Assembly: GCA_037176705.1 (NCBI GenBank)
Contig: CM073897.1
Location: forward strand, 40,984,488 to 41,048,487
Origin: Molossus alvarezi
Taxonomy: Eukaryota > Chordata > Mammalia > Chiroptera > Molossidae
Direction of reading: 5' to 3'
DNA length: 64,000 nt
The notes beneath the pieces were generated by a model that saw nothing but the letters and a program-made list of their open reading frames with translations, did not search any database and was not told where the DNA came from. A program made the translations under genes and the position numbers. Below, piece by piece: positions 22,945 to 34,004 of this stretch (the first letter of the stretch is position 1; the number at the start of each line of letters is the position of its first letter).

Positions 22945-24489
22945 AAAGTAAACGTTGATAAGGATATATTTATTTACATTTTATTATTTATATTTTTTTA
23001 TCTTTTGTATTTCTTTTTCTTCTTAAAGAAGACCCTTTAATATTTCTTATAATACTGGTTTGGTGATGATAAACTCCTTTAGCTTTTTCAGCCTGGGAAG
23101 TTCTTTATCTGTCCTTTGATTCTGAATGATAGTTTTGCTGGGTAATCTTGATTGCAGGTCCTTGTTTTTCATCACTTTGAATATTTTATACTAATCCCTT
23201 CTGGCCTCCAAAGTTTCTGTTGAGAAATCAACTGACAATCTTATGGGAGCTCCCTATAGGTAATTAACTGCTTTTCTCTTGCTGCTTTTAAGATTTTCTC
23301 TGTCTTTAACCTTCTGTATTTAACTATGATGTGTCTTGGTGTAGGCCTCTTTGGGTTCACCTTGCTTGGGACCCTCTGTGTTTTCTGGACTTGTATGTCT
23401 ATTTCCTTCACCAGATTAAAATATTTTTCTGTCATTTTTTTTTTTATTCCTTGCTCTCTCTCTCTTCTCCTTCTGGTATCCCCATGATGTGAATGGTGGT
23501 ATGGTTGAGGGTGTCCCAGGAGCTTCTTAAACTATCCTCATTTTTTAAAAATTCTTTTTCTTTTTTTTTTTTTGCTGTTCTGATTGTTTTCTGCTTCCTT
23601 ATCTTCCAAATCTCTCATTTGATCCTCAGTTTCATCTACTCTACTATTGGTTTCCTGTAATGTATTCTTTATTTCTGTTATTGTATTCTTTATTTCTGAC
23701 AGGGTTCTGGGATCACTTGGGGAGAGTTACATGGCACACTGAGGCCAGTTGCTTCTTGTTTGAGAAAGTTTAAAAAAGTCTGCAGCATGAGCCAAGACAG
23801 AAAACTTGTGAAAATGGCTTGGGTGGATCTGCAAATTGGATGGGGCAAGGTCTCAGGGAATCACTAGAGGGAGGCAAACAGTGTTAGGTTGATGGAGACT
23901 CAGATATGGAGATCACCTGGCTTCTCTGTGGAGTGAGGGCTCAACAAAGGAACAATGGTCTCTTACTCTGTCTCAGAGTAAGTTGCCCCTCCAGTCCTCA
24001 CCCTGGAGCCAAACAATTTAGTTCCTTCCTATATGGCCCTGGTGCCTTCCCAGCTGCTTTCCTACTGCTGGATCTCAGAGCTAGTGCGTCTGAGTAAGTC
24101 CATGTATGGGCCCTTTAAGAGGAATGCCTGGGATTCTGGCTGCCCTCTTTTTCACTCAGCCACCATCCTCGCTGGTTTTCACAGCTAGAAGTTGTAGGGA
24201 CTTCTCTTCCTGGCCCTGGAACCCTAGGTTGGAGGTCTGGTGTTGGGCTGGGGACCCTCGCTCCTCAGGGGGAAGCTGTGATGTTGAGATATCCATCCCA
24301 ATTTTTAACCACCACATGTGGGTGTGGGACCAGTCTATTTGGAGTCTCTGCCCCTCCTATCAGTCTCGATGTGACTTCTTTATATCCTTAACTGTAGGAT
24401 TTCTGTTCTGATAGATTTCAGGTGGTACTCAATGATGGTTATTCTGTAGTTTAGTTTTAATTTTGATGTGGTCATGGGAGGAGTTAAGG

Positions 24490-25160
24490 CCGCATCTTCA
24501 ATAAGTCTGTGAAAGGCTTTTGATAGGATATGTTGTAAGAAAATAAAAAGAGGACTTAGCAGGGAAAACATGAGTCTAATTCTAGAGTAAAAGGCTTATG
24601 GACTTATTAGAAAGCAATATAGGATGAACCAATGATAGCGACAGGAATGTGTCCATAAATCAAGCCACGAGTTCAGAAAGGGGCTTCAGGGATGACACTG
24701 AACTATGGATGAGAACTGCAGTAGAGGCTTCAACAGCCATGCTCAGACTCTGCCCACCCAGCGATGGGCCTGTAGTAAAATGCTGGGAAAGCACACATAT
24801 GCACATACAATGATGGGACAGAACCTCATGGGGACAAAGTTCAGCAAGCAAGGGGCATGTCAAAAACATGAGCATGAACTGGCTTGCATGGCACAGTACT
24901 TGTTTCTTGGCAGTACTGGGTCTTATGGAAACTTAATCTAACACACTCTTGCATTTCTCTCAATGTTTATATGACTTCAATGATTTGTGGGGTCACAGTT
25001 ACCTACAGAAGAGTCAACAGATAAATGGACCTAATTCCCAAGCAAATATGTTCTTTTTCCCTACAGCATGCCTCTCAATAAATAATCAATGGTGAAGGAA
25101 ATTCCACATTCAAGTAAAGTAAATTTGCCTAAGCTTATAAATATGAATGGTATATTTAGT
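24490..25160. other. unassigned stretch
   Basis: Complementary short frames at 24660-24875 (minus) and 24705-24941 (plus) overlap in opposite strands, have no domains and cannot both be genes. No named repeat. Confidence 0.45.
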
Positions 25161-25164
25161 AAAA

Positions 25165-26260
25165 GAGGAGAAGCATGTTTCAATTTTTTTTTTCATTTTT
25201 AGAACAATTTCATTTTTACAGAATCATTGTGAAGATGGCACAGAGATTTCTTGTATTCCCTACCCCTCCATACCCAGTTTCTTCCACATTCAACATCTTA
25301 TATCACTATGGTATTTTGGCCACAATTTATGATCCAATCTTAATATATTATTTTTAACTGCAATCCATTCTTTTTTTTTTAAAGTACGTGCCCCTAGCAG
25401 GAACTGAACCCAGGGCTCTCTGGTCGGCAGGCCGACGCTCCAACTGCTGAGCCAAACCAGCCAGGGCCTGAGATCCATTCTTTATGGAGAATTCCTCAGG
25501 TCTTCCCTAATGTTCTTTTACTGTCACAGAATTCTACCCAGGATACCCCCTTCCATTTAGGAAACATGTCTCCTTAGGCTTCTCTTGGTTGTCAGTTTCT
25601 CGGACCCCTTGCTGTTGATAACCTTGACAGTTTTGAGGATTATTGGTCAGGGATTTTGTAGAAAATCCCTCAAGTGGTATTTGTTTGATGTGTTATTTAT
25701 TTTTTTTCATGATTAGACTAGGTTAACGTGTTTTGGGGAGGAAGACCACAGAGGCAAAGTACATTCGCATCATCTCTTATCAAGGTACATACTGTCAATA
25801 TGACTTACCACTGCTGATGTCAGTTCTGGTCACCTAGCTTGAAACAGTATTTGCCAGGTTTCACCTCTGTATAGTTTATTCTCTAAAAGAAGGTCACTGG
25901 GTGTAGTTTGTACTTAAGGAGGAAGGAATTATGTTCAACCTCTTTAAGAGAAAAGTATCTACATAAATTACTTGGGATTCTTCTGCATGGATGATTTGCC
26001 TGTGATCTCCCTTTTTATTTTATTCAGTCATTTATTTGTATCGGTAGGGACCAATGAATATTTATTCTGTACATTGGGTTATAACCCAATACTACCTTAT
26101 TTATTTTGTTGCTGAAAGTGTTCCAGTTTGGGGCATTGATAACTGTCTGATGGCTTCCGTGTCCCTTTTACCTCTTCAGCATTGGAATTTATATTGTGTG
26201 CTTGAGGTTTGTATGAGCAATTTTTCACTTTCTGGTACTGTCACAGTCCTAGAATAAGCC
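25165..26260 (-). mobile_element. ancient L1 LINE 3' region, antisense
   Basis: 'ttacagaatcattgtgaaga', 'atacccagtttcttccacat', 'gttcttttactgtcacagaa', 'tcttggttgtcagtttctc' and 'ttttgttgctgaaagtgttc' followed by 'agtttggggcattgata' match old antisense L1 3' sequence. It is interrupted by the short SINE at 25374-25472. The plus frame at 26054-26257 is not a gene. Confidence 0.65.
25374..25472 (-). mobile_element. VES-type SINE, head-only copy
   Basis: Minus strand: 'ccctggctggtttggctcag' through box-B-like 'gggttcagttcctgctaggg' and 'gcacgtac', then directly an A-run. The pyrimidine body and tail hairpin are absent. Target-site duplication 'atccattcttt' lies at 25363-25373 and 25473-25483, so the short form itself was inserted and was not produced by later deletion. 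Confidence 0.88.
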
Positions 26261-26264
26261 TCTT

Positions 26265-26985
26265 CTCTAAGGACCTCAGATTCCTTTTATTGGCAAATGG
26301 TATGAGAAGCCACAATGTGGTTGCTAGTTTTGCTCATTGCTACTAGGTCTTGTTACTTCTGGGCCGTGTCTGCTGACAAAGCAAAGGAATACATGTGTGT
26401 ATGTATCACAGTACCTAGCACAAACTAAAAGGAAATGATAAGTTATTACTTCTGTTATACTTTTCAAAATTTTCTCCAATAATATGGATTTCTAATTAAA
26501 ATAGACATTATTTATGAGTAGTTTGCATCCTAATTGAGGAAAATAAAATAACTCGAAAAGTCAGATTTGTAAGCCAGAAAATCATTGAATACTTGAACAG
26601 AGGATTGGACATTCATATATAAATACAGACATATACACACATACACAAAATTGTTCCAATGGATGCAACTACCCTACAAAAAATTAAGATTAGATTTATA
26701 ATTGCCTGGTAACTATTGTAGAGGATACTGAATATTTTTAGACATAAATGAATTATAAAATAAAAATTAATTTTATAATTATTATTTCTTAAGATGTATA
26801 AAATGCTACTGATTTTTTAAATTTGCAATGTTCTGAAACTTAAGTGGTATATGTATAATGTTTTATTACAGTCATTTGGCAGCTACACCAAGCTTCTGTG
26901 CTAAGAGAAATATTTTTAAAATTATTACAGCATTTATTTTCCTTTATAAATACATGCCATTTGCCACATTAAAAGAAAAAACATC
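26265..26985. other. unassigned AT-rich stretch
   Basis: Very AT-rich (26500-26950), with runs such as 'ataaaaattaattttataat'. No gene and no named repeat. Confidence 0.45.
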
Positions 26986-26986
26986 T

Positions 26987-27230
26987 GCCTGGCCAGTGTG
27001 ACTCAGTGGTTGAGCGTCGACCCATGCACCAAGAGGTTGCTGGTTCAATTCCTGGTCAGGGCACATGCCCAGGTTGTGGGCCAAATCCCCAGTGTGGGGG
27101 CATGCAGGAGGCAGCCAACTGATGTTCTCTCTCATCAATGTTTCTATTTCTCTCTCTCTCTCCCATCTTCTCTCTCTAAAAACAATAAAGAGAAAAAAAT
27201 TAAAAACAAACAAACAACAAAACCCAAGAG
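26987..27230 (+). mobile_element. VES-type bat SINE (second subfamily), sense
   Basis: The head 'gcctggccagtgtgactcag' is followed by 'ggttcaattcctggtcaggg', 'cacatgcccaggttgtgg', 'gcaggaggcagccaact' and a pyrimidine body, ending in A-rich 'acaataaagag'. A short 'acatct' repeats at both edges, so the target-site duplication is weak. Frames at 26944-27258 on both strands are by-products. Confidence 0.92.
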
Positions 27231-27254
27231 ACATCTATTTTTCTTAGACAAAAT

Positions 27255-27608
27255 TTAAACCTCATAAAGGAAAGTTGTTGAAAGAAAGAATGGAGAGAAT
27301 GAGCACAGTTTCAGCCTCAGGTGTGCAAAACAGGATTTTGCTAAGCTTTGTGAGAAAAGAGATTTCTTAAACGGTTTTGTTTCTTCAAAGTAACAAAGTT
27401 GCCTGTGGAGGACACCAGTGGAGCCCATCACAGGAAGCATTCTTGCCGCCTGTGGCCAGGGGCGGGGTTGTTGTAAAGGAGGTAAAATAAACCACTGCCG
27501 CTTTCTGACCCATAGTGGGCCAGGAAGGGAAAGATAAAGTTTATCTCCCTCTTTCTTTCTCTGAGCTTTAGCCAAGAAAGTAGTTCCTATTCCAGCTTCA
27601 TCAAGCAT
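27255..27608. other. unassigned stretch with a minus-strand 117-codon frame
   Basis: The frame at 27255-27608 has no recognised domain or promoter. Probably chance. Confidence 0.35.
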
Positions 27609-27631
27609 GGAGATTTGCTCTCACTTTTTAT

Positions 27632-27895
27632 GTTTTTATTTTAATTTTTTTATCCTCACCCGAGGACATTTTTCCATTTTTTGTTCAGATAGAGTGGGAG
27701 GGAGAGAGAGGGAGAGAGAAAGAGAAAAACATCGACGTGAAGGGGACACATCACATCGAGTGGCCACCTCCCACAAGATCCAACCAGGGCTGGGGACAAA
27801 CTGCAACTGAGGTGCATGCCCTTAGCGGGAATTGAACCCCCGTCTCTCTGGACTGCAGGCCGATGCTCTAACCGCTGAGCCAAACCGGCCAGGGC
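27632..27895 (-). mobile_element. VES-type bat SINE, full length, minus strand
   Basis: On the minus strand the head 'ccctggccggtttggctcag' is followed by 'gttcaattcccgctaaggg', the pyrimidine body and the tail 'cctcgggtgaggata'. Target-site duplication: 'tgctctcactttttat' (27616-27631) and 'tgctctccctttttat' (27896-27911), one mismatch in 16. Confidence 0.96.
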
Positions 27896-28184
27896 TGCTC
27901 TCCCTTTTTATTTGGGACTTTGGGAAGAAGCATATGACAAGTTTTTCCTTAAGTAAGAGTGTGGTCAGGCAAAGAGGGGGTCTGAGGCTTACCATTCATG
28001 GGTTGCTGTTGGTTTCCATGTGGTGTGGACTCGGAGATATTTGATACAAGGCACTCTACTACAAAGAGGTAACATCCATGTCACCATAAGTTCTACTGGA
28101 GTTTAAAAGATTAAAAATGTCTACTCAGTATTGTAAGAATTGAAGTCAGAATCTGAGGCCCATTTCTTGTCCCTTGAAAGAGAG

Positions 28185-28375
28185 AAGGAGCAGGAGACTT
28201 GAAATATGATGCTCAGTCTGTCACTTACACTCTCTGTGTGACTGCAGCTGAGCTCCTCAATCTCTGATCAGCTTGGCCATTTGCAAAATAGAAGTAAGGG
28301 TAATCACTTCTTATGTTGTGAAGATTCAGTGAAATAAGGTGTGTAAATTGATCAGAACAATTCTTGATAAGGACT
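28185..28375 (+). repeat. MIR SINE, sense
   Basis: 'gtctgtcacttacactctct', 'gtgtgactgcagctgagct' and 'ccatttgcaaaatagaagta', then 'gaagattcagtgaaataagg', follow sense MIR. Confidence 0.75.
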
Positions 28376-28669
28376 CAGTAAAGAAGACATGTCATAATGA
28401 TATAGTTGTCATTAACCTCATTATTAATAACTGGAAGGGAGCAAGGGGAAGGCCAGACCTTATAGGCATGTCCCTGCAAAACACTGGGGGAAGGGGACTG
28501 GACAAAGGGAAAATAGATGCATGCCCAGTAAAATTGGAGTGACTAGGAAAGGTATTTGCTGTCAGTCACACCTGGGAACAGAGACCATTGGCCAGAATGA
28601 GCATGGCCACTGCACACACATTAAGATTTGGAATATTTAATTCCCTAAATAAAGAAACTTGCTCTCCTA

Positions 28670-28990
28670 GAGCTTTTGGTTCCTCCTGGTACACATGGCT
28701 CTTGGCTCATTCTTGGCTTCCTGGCATTCTCCCGTGTGGCCCATGGCCATGTGGACCCCCACATGCAATGGACTGATCAATTGCAGCCCGCCTGATGCTA
28801 TACTGGACCTGGCTGCAACATGGTAAGGAAACTTGACACTGGCTTTGTTTCTAGATTTACTGAAACCCCTGCTACACATCTTCTATGATTGGACTAAGAG
28901 AACTCGGACTTTAGAAACATGGGGATTTAGTTCTGCGCAAAAGAAAATCACTCATTCTCCTGTGCAAGTCTCAGAAAATTATTTTTCTCG
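28670..28990 (+). repeat. unnamed dispersed repeat, copy 1
   Basis: The part 'cttgacactggctttgtttc' then 'tagatttactgaaa' and 'tttagaaacatggggattt' resembles the reverse complement of 31790-31895 at about 60% by eye. This suggests two old, inverted copies of one family that I cannot name. The plus frame at 28833-29138 runs through it. Confidence 0.4.
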
Positions 28991-29049
28991 GGATATCGTA
29001 AGTCCACCCCCAGCAGCACCCAGTAGGGAAGAGGAGCCCCACACCCCAA

Positions 29050-29130
29050 CTTCGTCCAATATCTATTCATTCATAGATAAATATTTAGCAAGTGCCTATT
29101 ATGTACCAGTTACTATTGCTAAGTGCTTGA
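29050..29130 (-). repeat. L2 3' end fragment, antisense
   Basis: 'aaatatttagcaagtgccta', then 'ttatgtaccagttactattg', fits antisense L2. Confidence 0.6.
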
Positions 29131-29179
29131 GACACTAAATAATGCCTCTTCTGAATATATCCTAAGGTTGCAGGGAGGA

Positions 29180-29445
29180 CAAATAATAATAATAGCTAAC
29201 TTTTATTTAATACTTACTGTGTTCCAGGCACTATTCTAAGTATTCTACCCATATTAACTTATTTAATTCTCACAGAAACCCTTTGGGGTGGAGTCCTGTT
29301 TCATTCTGAGCAAACAGAGGCACAAAGAAGTTAAATAACTTGCCCCAACCCACAATACGGATAGCAATTGATGGAACTGGTATTCAAACTCAGGCAGGCA
29401 GAATTCTACATCCTTGGTTGTAACCATTATGCTGTAACACCTCCC
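29180..29445 (-). repeat. MIR SINE, antisense, full length
   Basis: 'cttactgtgttccaggcact', 'aacttatttaattctcacag', 'agaggcacaaagaagttaaa' and 'ggtattcaaactcaggcagg', then 'gtaaccattatgctgtaaca', cover MIR end to end, including the tRNA-like head. Confidence 0.93.
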
Positions 29446-29524
29446 TAAAAGGACACCATGGGCCTGAGACAATACCTATTTAAAATGATGCAATACCCAG
29501 AAAAGTGCTTATTGTATTTTCCAT

Positions 29525-29695
29525 ATGATTCAGCTCTAATTTAATTTTTGAATTGCCTATGTGATTGTTTTCTTTGACTCTTGGACTATTTAGAAGTGTG
29601 TTGTTTGATTTCCTAATAGTTTTGAGTTTTTCCAGGTATCTTATTGTTCTATGTTTCTGGTTTTATTCAATTTTGATGAGACAACATATAATGGA
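29525..29695 (-). repeat. L1 ORF2-derived fragment, antisense
   Basis: 'ctatttagaagtgtgttgtt' and 'tgatttcctaatagttttga', then 'gagacaacata', match antisense L1 ORF2. No open frame of the enzyme remains. Confidence 0.65.
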
Positions 29696-29704
29696 TGCCT
29701 TCCA

Positions 29705-30245
29705 TCCTTGTAAATCCGTGGGCGGCCTGCATGGCGGGTGGCCTTACAGACTCAGAAACCCCAAGTACCCAAACAGAATTCTGTGAAATTGAAGCCTAGC
29801 TTGTCTCTGGTCTTTCTGCATCTATGATAACATACCTTTGGGATGTCAGGGTAATTTTCTTTTTCCAGACCCCTCAGGGGACCATCTCTCACCAGAGCAG
29901 GAGACCACAGAGCCCTCATTCTTATTATTACCATGTTGATTGTTAACTATGCTGTACCTCCTCTGTAAAAGAAGTGTCAATTCCTTCTAACTTTTTATCC
30001 AATTTCAGAGAACACCCCCAGCTTTGTTTTCTCCCCCCTCCCCAATCTATCACCAGTGGATTTCATATAACCCTCTCAAGTCTTCCCCTTTGATTCTGAT
30101 GCATAAAAGACATGGTAACACTGCCATTTTCCAGAGCATTTTCTCAGTCTGTTGAGACTTTGTTTCCCTGCAATTGTCGTCCGTTTGGCTCAAATGAACT
30201 CATGCAAAATCCTTACCTGTTTGGACATTTCTTACCTTGACACTC
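29705..30245 (+). mobile_element. candidate solo LTR of an endogenous retrovirus
   Basis: 'gttaactatgctgtacctcc' and 'atccaatttcagagaacacc' precede a TATA-like 'gcataaaaga' near 30101. A 'ctcagtctgttgagactttg' segment follows, then 'cgtccgtttggctcaaatga' with a decayed poly-A signal. This order of U3, TATA and poly-A signal is LTR-like. Neat TG/CA ends and a target-site duplication are not clear, and no gag/pol/env sequence adjoins. Flanked by antisense L1 pieces, so possibly inserted in one. Confidence 0.45.
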
Positions 30246-30419
30246 ACTTTAGGGCACAGCACGTGTTTTATCACCGTGAGTGCTGGAGTTGCCATCTGTG
30301 TGCATCTGTGTATGTTATAAACTCTGTAGCTCAGGGTTGCCATGTTTTTCTTTAAACAACCATGTTTTAAAATTATGTTTTCTAGGAAATATAGTTCTTT
30401 GTCCATACCTATATATTTA

Positions 30420-30662
30420 TTATTTCCAGTGTTCTTCATTCCTTTCTGACTTTTCCATCCGTCTTCATTTCACTTCAGCCTTGAACAAAAGCTCCCTTTG
30501 CCATTTCCTTGTAGGGTGTGGACCTATTGGCACAAAAGCCTATCAGTTTTCATTTATGTGCAATGTCTTCATTTCTAGCTCATTTTGAAGAGGATATAAT
30601 TGTTCTTTTCTGGATTTAGTTTCTTGGTCTTTTGCTCCAAGTATTATGTCTCAAACATTGTG

Positions 30663-30704
<42 letters not shown>

Positions 30705-31000
30705 TGTAGAAACTCTGGATTCTGATGATGTTCCTCTGAAGTGTATTTATTTATTTCTTTAACAGATAATTAACTTGTCTGAACTCAAACTTCAAATTTC
30801 AACGTATCTCTGGCATGCTTCTTTTACCTTATTTGAAAGCTGGGATCTACCCTATGCCTTTATAGTTCAGAGGACCTTCAGAAATTTGGACAGAGTTTAT
30901 ATGCAGAATGTGGTATTTCCCTTTTTTAGCTCATTTTCTTCCTTCATTTTTCCACTCTTGTTATCACAATAATCTCTCTCCATTGGTTCTTCAAATCATT
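30420..31000 (-). repeat. old L1 5'-region fragment, antisense
   Basis: Either side of the CA repeat, 'cattgtgata' and 'cattgtagaaactctggatt', then 'ctgatgatgttcctctgaag' and 'ataattaacttgtctgaact', follow a known antisense L1 internal stretch. Edges uncertain. Confidence 0.55.
30664..30703. repeat. (CA)n microsatellite
   Basis: Twenty CA units, within the antisense L1 fragment between the two halves of a conserved L1 phrase. Confidence 0.97.
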
Positions 31001-31700
31001 AAGACTACATATTTTCAACTGAATTTAACCTACGTGGTGTGGTGCCAACTGGGGCCTGCTCTTCGACAAAAAAACAAACAAAGAGCAACAACAAATTGCT
31101 CAATAATAAATGCCCACTCTTGTTTCTGACTCCTTTTGTTTGCTTTAATGTGTTTTCGGGATCTTCTTTCCCTAGAGTTTAGTTTTTATCTAATAGTATT
31201 TACCCGATAGGAACTACTCCTTGATTATCATCAGTTGAAACTGCCCCAGCCAGAGTCTTACTGTGTGTGATCATTTCTAGATACATCTTCTGTGGTTTTC
31301 ATCTAGGGCATATCTTAAAGAAGAATGAACATTTGAAACACAGAGGGAAGAACACGAGGAGTTTGAGTGGAGAAGTCAGGTGTGTGTGTGTGTGTGTGGC
31401 CATGGGTAACTACAGTGGGATGGGTCGCTCTCTGGCCCAGGGATCTGCAGGCAGCAAGACGGACATGCTTATGGTCAGAATCTGAAACTGCAGAGGTTCC
31501 GGTGGTACAGAGTGGGCAGAAGGCAATGTACAACAAGCAGTACGGAAGATATGATTCGTTACACAGGCAGGGTCTTAGATAGTGCAGAGCTTAACCTCAT
31601 CCTGGGCAGTTGCCCTTCTCGTCACAAGCTCATGGATAAGGGTACAGCTAAGGAGTAACATGTTGACAGCTGTGCAGAATTGTTGCAGGTAGAAGTGGGG
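31000..31700. other. unassigned stretch with short (TG)n
   Basis: (TG)n at about 31380-31398. Frames of 60-73 codons on both strands overlap and have no domain. Confidence 0.45.
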
Positions 31701-31719
31701 TACTTGTGGTGACACAAGA

Positions 31720-32040
31720 AATACATTTTTGGGGACTCACAAGGGAGGATGAGATCTGGTGATATTTGTGACACCAGATGCAAAAATCGAAGGAGCCCCT
31801 GGGTTTCCAGTGTCCCCTCTCCATCTGCACCATCAAGGAGAAAATCTAATCTTGTCTTTATCAAATCCAGAAATAGGACCAGCATCAAGACATTTTATGC
31901 TATTGGTTCAGCTCATATGTCTGTCTGAATCCAGCTAGCTTAGTGTGTTCCAGGTGGTGCTGTGCTCAGGCCTGTGCAGTCTGCCATGGGCCCCAGGGGG
32001 CTGCTAGGACCACACGGCTGCTATGAAGAGAACATGCAAA
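31720..32040 (-). repeat. unnamed dispersed repeat, copy 2 (inverted)
   Basis: The reverse complement contains 'cttgatgctggtcctatttc' then 'tggatttgataaaga' and 'cactggaaacccaggggctc', similar to 28835-28925. The minus-strand 88-codon frame at 31622-31888 gives a peptide faintly like the plus frame of copy 1 (both have LFLDL, K, TLET, G in order). This reflects shared repeat DNA, not a gene. Confidence 0.4.
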
Positions 32041-32049
32041 AGAATGGGG

Positions 32050-32690
32050 TGAGCACATGTTACCAAGTGAGAGAGAGAGAGAGAGTTCTTTGTTACTTGG
32101 GATTATATTATCTTGGGTTTGGGAAGGACCATGCAAGATAACCAATCAACTTCCAAGCTTTCTGGACTTCTGTTGGGTCCACTCCCTATCCAATCTATTC
32201 CCTAGATCTTTCAGGGATTTTATGTCTCTTATCCAATCCAATCATTTTTCCAGGTTAGACTGATAGGCCTCTGTGGACCATCTTGGCCCTAACTGAGCAT
32301 CTGCTTACTTTTGCCTGGTTCCCTGAAGGTACTGGAGGATGGGTTACTAATGCCATTGGCAGGGCCATGCTGCTGTCCCCTGGAGTGTGTGAAGCAATAG
32401 CTTCTGGGTTAAGCAGTCTTATGCTCCCTAGTTGATTATGCTTAGTAATATTGGATTCTCTTTCTTTCTTCTTTTAGTAATGTTAACTACTTATGCTAAC
32501 ATATTGAGAGGAATACCAAAGGCAAAGAGACCAGCTAGGAGGTTTCTGTTCTGCCCCCTAAAAGAGCAAACTGATGAGTTCTAAGCACAAATACTAGTAT
32601 TATGCTATGAGAGTCCAAAGGATAGATATTCTAATGATAAGACTCAGGAACTAATCCATGATAAAGATAACATTTAAACTAGAATTGAGT
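32050..32690. other. unassigned stretch
   Basis: Nothing recognised beyond a short (GA)n at 32070-32084. Confidence 0.4.
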
Positions 32691-32694
32691 TATG

Positions 32695-33085
32695 TGATGT
32701 TATAGACTGCATTGTTTTTTCTCAAAATTTATAGACTGAATCTATAACCCCCAATGTGATTATATTTGGAGACAGGGCCTTGAAGGAGGTAAATAAGATT
32801 ACATGAGGTCAAATAGTGGGGCCCCTAATCCAACAGAACTGGTGTCCTTACAAGAAGGGTAAAAGACACCAGGGATGGGCACACACAGAGAAAAAAAGCC
32901 ATTGAAGACATTGTAAGAAGGTAGCCGTCTGCAAACCAAGGAAAGAGACTCAGAAGGAATCAACCTGGCCAGCGCCTTGATCATGAACATCCAGCTTCCG
33001 GAACTGTGACAAAAGAAATTCCTATGTTTGACACCATCCAGTCTGTGGTATTTTATGGCAGGCCTAGCAGACTATGCGTGTGGTC
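32695..33085 (+). mobile_element. MLT1-type MaLR LTR (ERVL-like), sense
   Basis: 'ccccaatgtgattatatttg', 'gagacagggccttgaaggag', 'actggtgtccttacaagaag', 'cttccggaactgtgaca' and 'ccatccagtctgtggtattt' followed by 'tatggcaggcctagcagact' match the MaLR LTR in order. Solo, no internal region. Confidence 0.9.
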
Positions 33086-33089
33086 ATGT

Positions 33090-33825
33090 ATAAATTTTAG
33101 CCATCCATCTGTCCATGAATGTTTTCATGCATTCTTGACTGAGGATCAGTTATTTGCTAGCAGCTGCGTTGTATGCTGGGGCACAGAACGCAAGAAGACA
33201 TAGTAGCTAACACATAAATATCCGTGTCCTGCTTTCTCCCCCATCCTCCCTCCACCTCTCCTCTCTTCTTCCTCCTCATCGTATCAGTGATAATAGTGAC
33301 ATTTGTACTGTCCCTGCAGTGATGATAATCATTAGCACTGGTCAAGAGCACCATCCAAGAGCAGGGAACTCAATTTAATTACCCCCAACCTGCAGTTCCC
33401 TGTAGGTGCCTCAACCTGTACATCTCTTATAGCTGTTTAGAAAATGATCAAAGTTATCTTTTGAAATAAACTCACAGGAGGATAGCACAATGCCAAAGCA
33501 ATATCACTGTAGTTTCTTTTCAGAGGAGGTATGCATTGAGGTTTATAATCATTTGTAATCACAAACCACTTTTGTCCTGATAACGGCAGGCAGTCTTAAC
33601 CCAATGGTTGCAGAAAAGATAACAAACCAAATGATAACATTTCTTTGTTCCAACCCCTAGCTATCATACCAGCTAATGTATTTTCAGGGAGTATGTATCA
33701 CTACCAGTGCTATTTAAATATAATAGAACATTTTCGTGTCAACTCCCCCCCCCCTTTAGTGTATGTAGCTAGGGGGTCTGATCACCCAGCAAGAAATTCT
33801 TTGATAAGCAACCTGTTCCAGGGAG
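33090..33825. other. unassigned stretch
   Basis: Pyrimidine-rich 33230-33270 and a C10 run at about 33745-33754. No gene or named repeat. Confidence 0.4.
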
Positions 33826-33829
33826 GCAG

Positions 33830-34000
33830 CCTATTGCAATGCTCACAGCATGGAATAATTAGGTAGATCTGCATTCAAATGCCTACTGGTTTTACCTCTG
33901 CAGTAGTGAGTTCATCCTTTTGAACATGGGTTTTCTCATCTATAGAATGAGGATTAATGACATAAAGTTTGTCAAGCATAATGCCCAGTACAAGGTGAAG
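33830..34000 (+). repeat. MIR SINE, sense
   Basis: 'agatctgcattcaaatgcct', 'gggttttctcatctatagaa' and 'tgaggattaatgacataaag', then 'aatgcccagtaca', fit sense MIR. Confidence 0.7.
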
Positions 34001-34004
34001 CCAC

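Larger units (their letters stand above)
21275..24490 (-). mobile_element. old L1 LINE, antisense, interrupted by a hAT element and a SINE
   Basis: The 3' end starts with 'tttttcaattacagttgaca'. L1 3'-UTR and ORF2-end sequence then run to 22265 ('ccacatataagtgaaatcat', 'gctgaatcttattctattgt', 'gatggacacttaagatgctt'). More internal antisense L1 follows ('ttggtgatgataaactcctt', 'tctgttgagaaatcaactga', 'gatgtgtcttggtgtaggcc'), and the 5' end is marked by 'tctgtagtttagttttaatt' and 'ttgatgtggtcatgggagg'. It is far shorter than an intact L1 (about 6 kb), so large internal parts are missing. No coding frame survives. It hosts the SPIN-like element at 21681-22046 and a SINE at 22708-22944. Confidence 0.85.

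Noticed and set aside
27255..27608. 117-codon minus ORF
   Set aside because: No recognised domain, no promoter or splice support, and its end coincides with no conserved feature.
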